The notes under the pieces are model-generated. The model had not been told where the DNA came from. It searched no databases and was given only the letters and a program-made list of their open reading frames with translations. From Halioglobus japonicus (GTDB lineage Bacteria; Pseudomonadota; Gammaproteobacteria; Pseudomonadales; Halieaceae), in assembly GCA_902705825.1 (NCBI GenBank), contig CACSIL010000051.1:187477-251476 (forward strand): a stretch of 64,000 nucleotides of DNA, in the 5' to 3' direction. The translations under genes and the position numbers were made by a program. This document shows, piece after piece, positions 60,281 to 64,000 of the stretch (within the stretch, counting starts at the first letter, position 1; every line of letters begins with the position of its first letter).

Positions 60281-61420
60281 ATGGCCCTTGTATTGACTGA
60301 AGAGCAGCGTCTGTTAAAGGACACGGCAAAAGATTTTCTGGAAAGCAACGCACCTGTGGCAGCGTTGCGTAAACTACGTGATGAGAAAGACCCGCTGGGC
60401 TACTCCCCCGAGCTCTGGCAGCAGATGGTGGAGATGGGGTGGGCCAGCATTATCCTGCCCGAAGCCTACGGAGGCCTGGAATTCGGCTTTCAAGGGCTGG
60501 GTGTGGTACTGGAAGAATCGGGCCGCTCGCTGGCAGCCTCCCCGCTGTTTGCCTCTGCCGTGGTTGGCGCATCAGCGATAATTCTGGGCGGCAGTGAGGA
60601 GCAAAAGCAAACGCTGTTACCGGCCGTTGCCGGCGGTGAACTCACTCTGGCCCTGGCGTTGGAGGAGTCGAACCACCACCGGCCGACGCACATCAGCACC
60701 ACCGCACAAGTGCAGGGTGATACGGTAGTGCTCAACGGCACTAAACGGTTTGTGCTCGATGGGCACAGTGCAGATAAATTGATAGTGGTTGCGCGCAGCA
60801 GTGGCGCTGAGCGTGATAGCGAAGGCCTTACCCTGATACTCGTTGATCGCACTGCTGCAGGTGTAAACTGCCAGCGTACAATCCTGATGGACAGCCGCAA
60901 TGCCGCCGATATCGAGTTTGAGAATGTCTCCGTTCCCGCCAGCAATATCATCGGAGAAATCAGCCAGGGCTGGGCGGTGCTGGAACCCGTACTGGACCGC
61001 GGTCGTGTGGCGATAGCAGCCGAGATGATGGGTGTAGCACTGGAAGCCTTTGAGCGCACCATGGAATATCTCAAGGAGCGCGAGCAATTTGGCGCAGTCA
61101 TCGGTAGCTTTCAGGCACTGCAACACCGCGCAGCGCATATGCAATCGGAGATCGAACTGTGTCGCTCTGTTTTACTGCAGGCACTGTCCACGGTAGACGA
61201 TGCCCCGCAGGATCTGCCACAGCTTGCTAGTCTGGCCAAAACAAAGCTGAACGAACTGGTAAAACTGGTCACCAATGAAGCGGTGCAAATGCACGGTGGC
61301 ATCGGGGTTACCGATGAACTGGACATCGGCTTCTTCCTGAAACGCGGCCGGGTCGCCATGCAAATTTTTGGTGACGCCGGATTTCACAAAGATCGCTACG
61401 CCACATTGTGTGGCTACTGA
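60281..61420 (+). CDS. Acyl-CoA dehydrogenase, subunit/copy 2
   Basis: A 379-residue member of the same superfamily but only distantly similar to the gene before it. It begins MALVLTEEQRLLKDTAKDFL. LALALEESNHHRPTHIS stands where the first subunit has the WAQGYSEPGAGSD block, a variant substrate loop, and the C-terminal part has MHGGIGVTDELDIGFFLKR. Adjacent unequal acyl-CoA dehydrogenases are typical of alpha2beta2 enzymes acting on steroid acyl-CoA side chains, in which only one subunit supplies the catalytic Glu. The isomerase-like gene follows by 15 bases. Confidence 0.9.
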   Translation: MALVLTEEQRLLKDTAKDFLESNAPVAALRKLRDEKDPLGYSPELWQQMVEMGWASIILPEAYGGLEFGFQGLGVVLEESGRSLAASPLFASAVVGASAIILGGSEEQKQTLLPAVAGGELTLALALEESNHHRPTHISTTAQVQGDTVVLNGTKRFVLDGHSADKLIVVARSSGAERDSEGLTLILVDRTAAGVNCQRTILMDSRNAADIEFENVSVPASNIIGEISQGWAVLEPVLDRGRVAIAAEMMGVALEAFERTMEYLKEREQFGAVIGSFQALQHRAAHMQSEIELCRSVLLQALSTVDDAPQDLPQLASLAKTKLNELVKLVTNEAVQMHGGIGVTDELDIGFFLKRGRVAMQIFGDAGFHKDRYATLCGY

Positions 61421-61435
61421 CAACGAGGAGTAACT

Positions 61436-61795
61436 ATGGAAGCCAGCGACAAAATTGCGGTGGTCCACAAATACGTGGAAGCATTCGAAAAGCAGGACAC
61501 GGACATTATTCGGGAGATTTATGCCGACGATGCCAAAGTTGAGGACCCGGTAGGTACAGATCTTCACGTCGGGATAGACGCCGTGTGCGCGTTCTACGAG
61601 GGGGCCCTGAACTCGGGTGCCAAACTCAGCCTCAGTGGCGAACCGCGCTGCTCAGGTAACGCCGTTGCCTTCCCCTTTCAGGTAGTGATGCCCGGCGTTA
61701 CCATTGATATTATCGATGTATTTGAGTTCAACGACGCGGGCAAGGTCAATAGTATGAAGGCCTACTGGAGTGACGGGAACATGAAGCCGGCGTGA
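61436..61795 (+). CDS. Delta5-3-ketosteroid isomerase-like protein (SnoaL/NTF2 fold)
   Basis: A 119-residue protein that matches bacterial ketosteroid isomerase in length and in its active-site residues. Tyr13 (HKYVEAF), Asp37 (KVEDPVG) and Asp94 (DIIDVFEF) line up with Tyr14, Asp38 and Asp99 of the Comamonas enzyme. The fold also occurs in SnoaL and limonene-epoxide hydrolase, so the substrate need not be a steroid. The context of two acyl-CoA dehydrogenases and two SDRs supports a steroid or terpenoid substrate. The ATG has GAGGAG ahead. Confidence 0.85.
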   Translation: MEASDKIAVVHKYVEAFEKQDTDIIREIYADDAKVEDPVGTDLHVGIDAVCAFYEGALNSGAKLSLSGEPRCSGNAVAFPFQVVMPGVTIDIIDVFEFNDAGKVNSMKAYWSDGNMKPA

Positions 61796-61807
61796 TTCTC
61801 TGACGGT

Positions 61808-61839
61808 GGCTGGGGCTTTGCAGTAAACGGGCCCCGGCC
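61808..61839. terminator. Candidate terminator after the isomerase-like gene
   Basis: GGCTGGGGC pairs with GCCCCGGCC, with one GT wobble, around a 14-base loop. A short TTTT follows after GCTCA. It sits between convergent genes. Confidence 0.5.
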
Positions 61840-61846
61840 GCTCATT

Positions 61847-62155
61847 TTAATCGGTATGGTCGTTGTCAAAGCTGGCAGCGAAACGCCCTATCCATTCCAG
61901 AGCCGCTTCATCAGCACTGAGCAGACGACCGCTCTCACGCAACACTTGCAGCCGGTACTGTTTAATCTGATCGCACTGGCTTTCCATGCGCATGCGAAAT
62001 ATATCCTCCTGAGACAGTATCGCAGCTGCGTTTTGCTCTGCTGCGTCCGCACCTACCCTGCACTGCTCCGCTAGATTACTCACGTTGCCCCCTGGGTACT
62101 TTGCATCGCACTCTACTTCGTACTGCGCCCCATTCACCTTATTCATAGCAGCCAT
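61847..62155 (-). CDS. Hypothetical small protein (weak)
   Basis: A frame of about 102 codons that reads MAAMNKVNGAQYEVECDAKY and ends AASFDNDHTD. It has two Cys (near residues 16 and 30) and a helical C-terminal half with no clear signal peptide in this version; a longer frame begins at 62197. No family is recognised and there is no strong ribosome site, so it may not be expressed. It would be convergent with the isomerase-like gene. Confidence 0.4.
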   Translation of the reverse strand: MAAMNKVNGAQYEVECDAKYPGGNVSNLAEQCRVGADAAEQNAAAILSQEDIFRMRMESQCDQIKQYRLQVLRESGRLLSADEAALEWIGRFAASFDNDHTD

Positions 62156-62264
62156 AAATACAAAAGTCAGATTTCCCACCGTAGTGTTGTGAAGCATTAC
62201 ACAGAATTTTGCAGATTACTGCCCAAGTGTGAGGTATTCCCATAAATGGCCAGCTGTTTGGGGG

Positions 62265-62726
62265 CTATATATCGCGCATGATAATACTCTGGATGATGGG
62301 CTGGGCACCCAGCACGAACACAGCATCTTCATAACTCGGCGGCCCGAATTTCGCTGTGGCGTTGTTGGACAAGGCAACCGGCTCCTTGGGAATACCGATA
62401 AAATTGGTGTCCAGTTCGCCATCGTCGTCGCGGTCGTAGAACACCGACAAAGCGTATTCTCCCAGCGGCAATTGCAGCTCAGTACGCACCAGCTCGCCAT
62501 CGAGAGCATCGGCGATCACCACTTTTTTTGTCAGCACCACCTCATCGCCAAGCCAGGTGTCATCAGAATCATAGACCGAGATATAGACGTTCCCGGCGGC
62601 CTCCTGCAAGCCGGATATCTCAACGGTGACAATACCGGTGAGCTCATCCGCCAGTGCGAGCTGACTTGCCACCCCCAACAACACATACATAAATGTGTGT
62701 ACTACACTTTTCGACCAGCACTTCAT
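62265..62726 (-). CDS. DUF2141 secreted protein
   Basis: A 153-residue exported protein. The ATG at 62726 has AAGGA ahead. The signal peptide ends near LALA-DELTG, and the mature beta-sandwich reads VTVEISGLQEAAGNVYISVY, then YALSVFYDRDDDGELDTNF and IGIPKEP, the DUF2141 hallmark. The DRDDDGELD loop looks suited to calcium. Function unknown; likely periplasmic or surface. It is divergent from the SGNH gene at the right edge. Confidence 0.85.
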   Translation of the reverse strand: MKCWSKSVVHTFMYVLLGVASQLALADELTGIVTVEISGLQEAAGNVYISVYDSDDTWLGDEVVLTKKVVIADALDGELVRTELQLPLGEYALSVFYDRDDDGELDTNFIGIPKEPVALSNNATAKFGPPSYEDAVFVLGAQPIIQSIIMRDI

Positions 62727-62922
62727 AATGACATTCCTTCTTGTTAGGGGCCTGCTTTCTCCGCGCACCGCGCGGTCAAATTCCTTGCGAGTATACACCG
62801 CTATTAGACAATAAAATGAGGATAATACAGGCCCATAAGCATGTGTAAACCAGTAACATTTCTGTTCGTATGTCGGTAGGATACACTTTCTTCTAATAAG
62901 AATCGCTGGCGGTAGTCGGCTT

Positions 62923-64000
62923 GTGAGTTTCAAAATACACACCCCTCGTTACTACTTACTGACCTCTGTGATAGCGGGTTTACTGGCTTCGATCTGTATC
63001 GCGGCGTTCTGTTTCATTATGGACCCGTACAAGATGTACCCTTCTGTTACCGGCCTGAGCCCGGAAACGTCGGTGGATCTCCTTTTCCTGATGCGCCTGC
63101 GCACATCCCATGATGTGGAGCATGCACGCCCATCAACGTTGATCGTTGGCAGTTCCCGCTCTGCGGCGCTTCCACCCGAGTTGCTCAGGCAACCCCCAGA
63201 TATCGCCTACAACGCCTCACTACCGGGCGCCATGCTGCGTGATGTTCGTCGCATGGTAGAACATGCCCACGCGATTGAACCATTGAAGAAAGTATTCATC
63301 GGCCTCGAAATGCCGATGTTTCACAAGGGAGCGTCAGAGGAAAGTATCTTCCCGGATGAACCACAACGCTATCGGAAAATGGATCCGAGCTTATCGGAAC
63401 GCTGGCAATTCGCACAGCAGCGAATAGATGATTTCTGGGTCAGCCTGTTTTCAATTGATGCGCTTACCGATGCCCTAACTCTTCTGGTCAGCAAAAGTCC
63501 CAGCAAGTTCAAGGTAGACGATGATGGCACTTGGGATCTGGAGAGCCTCGCGCCCAAACGTCCCCTCCTCGGTTACCGCAGTATTGCGCAAGACTATACG
63601 CTAAGAGCAATGCTCGCCAAATCTGTCGGAATAGAGTTCGATGAGCTAATGGAGCTACTCGACTTCACCGAAGAAAACCAGATATCAACGGTGTTGCTTA
63701 TCTTACCCATCCAGGGATTACTCATGAACACCATTGAGGTTGCCGATGCCTGGCAGCTGTACCTCGATTGGCAACGGGAACTGGTTATGCAGGTAGGTGC
63801 CCGACACCCTGATATAGAAATATATGGGGTAGAGAACCTTCCTATGCTTACGCTTGAGCCTGTTGCCGCCTCCGATCGCCTGTTCATTGATGGCGTGCAC
63901 CTGACCCGTAGAGCCGGTATCGAAATACTCAGTTGTCTTGCCGATTCGTGCAACACAGGGCTTCAGCCGACACGCTTGGACAGTCAATCAATCAACGCTT
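62923..64000 (+). CDS. Membrane-anchored SGNH/GDSL-type protein, 3' end missing
   Basis: The frame is open from a GTG at 62923 to the window edge (359 codons), so the C-terminus is not seen. One N-terminal membrane segment (about residues 12-33) is followed by FIMDPYKMYPSV. The SGNH first block is LIVGSSRSAALPPE, with GSSRS at residues 76-80 giving the Ser. A late DGVH at 323-326 supplies the Asp and His. The layout resembles AlgX/AlgJ-like acetyl transfer proteins that O-acetylate exopolysaccharide; an MBOAT partner may lie past the edge. The upstream region (62727-62922) is divergent from the DUF2141 gene. Confidence 0.8.
   Translation, partial: MSFKIHTPRYYLLTSVIAGLLASICIAAFCFIMDPYKMYPSVTGLSPETSVDLLFLMRLRTSHDVEHARPSTLIVGSSRSAALPPELLRQPPDIAYNASLPGAMLRDVRRMVEHAHAIEPLKKVFIGLEMPMFHKGASEESIFPDEPQRYRKMDPSLSERWQFAQQRIDDFWVSLFSIDALTDALTLLVSKSPSKFKVDDDGTWDLESLAPKRPLLGYRSIAQDYTLRAMLAKSVGIEFDELMELLDFTEENQISTVLLILPIQGLLMNTIEVADAWQLYLDWQRELVMQVGARHPDIEIYGVENLPMLTLEPVAASDRLFIDGVHLTRRAGIEILSCLADSCNTGLQPTRLDSQSINA

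Overview
The window looks like chromosome from a marine-type gammaproteobacterium. The strongest evidence is the conserved block mutS-fdxA ... rpoS-nlpD ... pcm-truD-ispF-ispD-ftsB-eno-kdsA-pyrG-tilS-accA (about 12-29 kb), which is arranged as in Pseudomonas and its relatives. The TonB-dependent receptor, DcaP-like porin, acyl-CoA dehydrogenase pair and ketosteroid-isomerase-like gene suggest an aerobic heterotroph, perhaps of the Cellvibrionales/Halieaceae kind. That placement is inference from gene order and protein style, not from a marker-gene search.

Region 1 (1-11.7 kb, all on the minus strand) is the accessory part. It holds the start of a Rossmann-fold reductase, two nearly identical OafA-type acyltransferases, a secreted protein and a decayed fragment of a second copy of it, a GH106-type glycosidase, a cobalamin-binding radical SAM enzyme, and two paralogous phytanoyl-CoA dioxygenase-like (PhyH) oxygenases. 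Two independent tandem duplications lie within 12 kb. No transposase, integrase or phage gene was seen.

Region 2 (11.9-30.7 kb) is core housekeeping: mismatch repair, the stationary-phase sigma factor, an amidase-activator lipoprotein, a DUF368/PopT-type undecaprenyl-phosphate translocase, isoaspartate repair, tRNA modification, isoprenoid precursors, division, glycolysis, KDO, CTP, tRNA-Ile lysidine and fatty-acid synthesis. surE, usually between truD and pcm, is absent. A METTL20-like methyltransferase and rluA follow accA.

Region 3 (30.7-46.3 kb) has a tight operon of two PepSY proteins, an OmpR-type regulator and a histidine kinase. It also has DUF2244, a crotonase-family protein, a DUF3604 lipoprotein overlapping a membrane-anchored nuclease, a small monooxygenase, a DcaP-like porin, an MscS channel, rimO-rsmE, and a TonB-dependent receptor with a perfect palindrome upstream.

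Region 4 (46.4-54.5 kb) has msrA, a Tat-exported PhoD-type phosphatase, a plus-strand run of small protein, VWA protein, membrane J-domain protein, small acidic protein and htpX, and then a membrane-bound sulfatase-superfamily protein.

Region 5 (54.5-64 kb) looks catabolic. It has an EthD-like protein, two SDR dehydrogenases, DUF1499 plus a trypsin/PDZ protease, two adjacent acyl-CoA dehydrogenases and a protein keeping the three catalytic residues of delta5-3-ketosteroid isomerase. Together these suggest breakdown of steroid or other polycyclic acyl-CoA substrates. The window ends in a membrane-anchored SGNH-type protein that runs off the edge.

No rRNA, tRNA, CRISPR array or insertion sequence was recognised.
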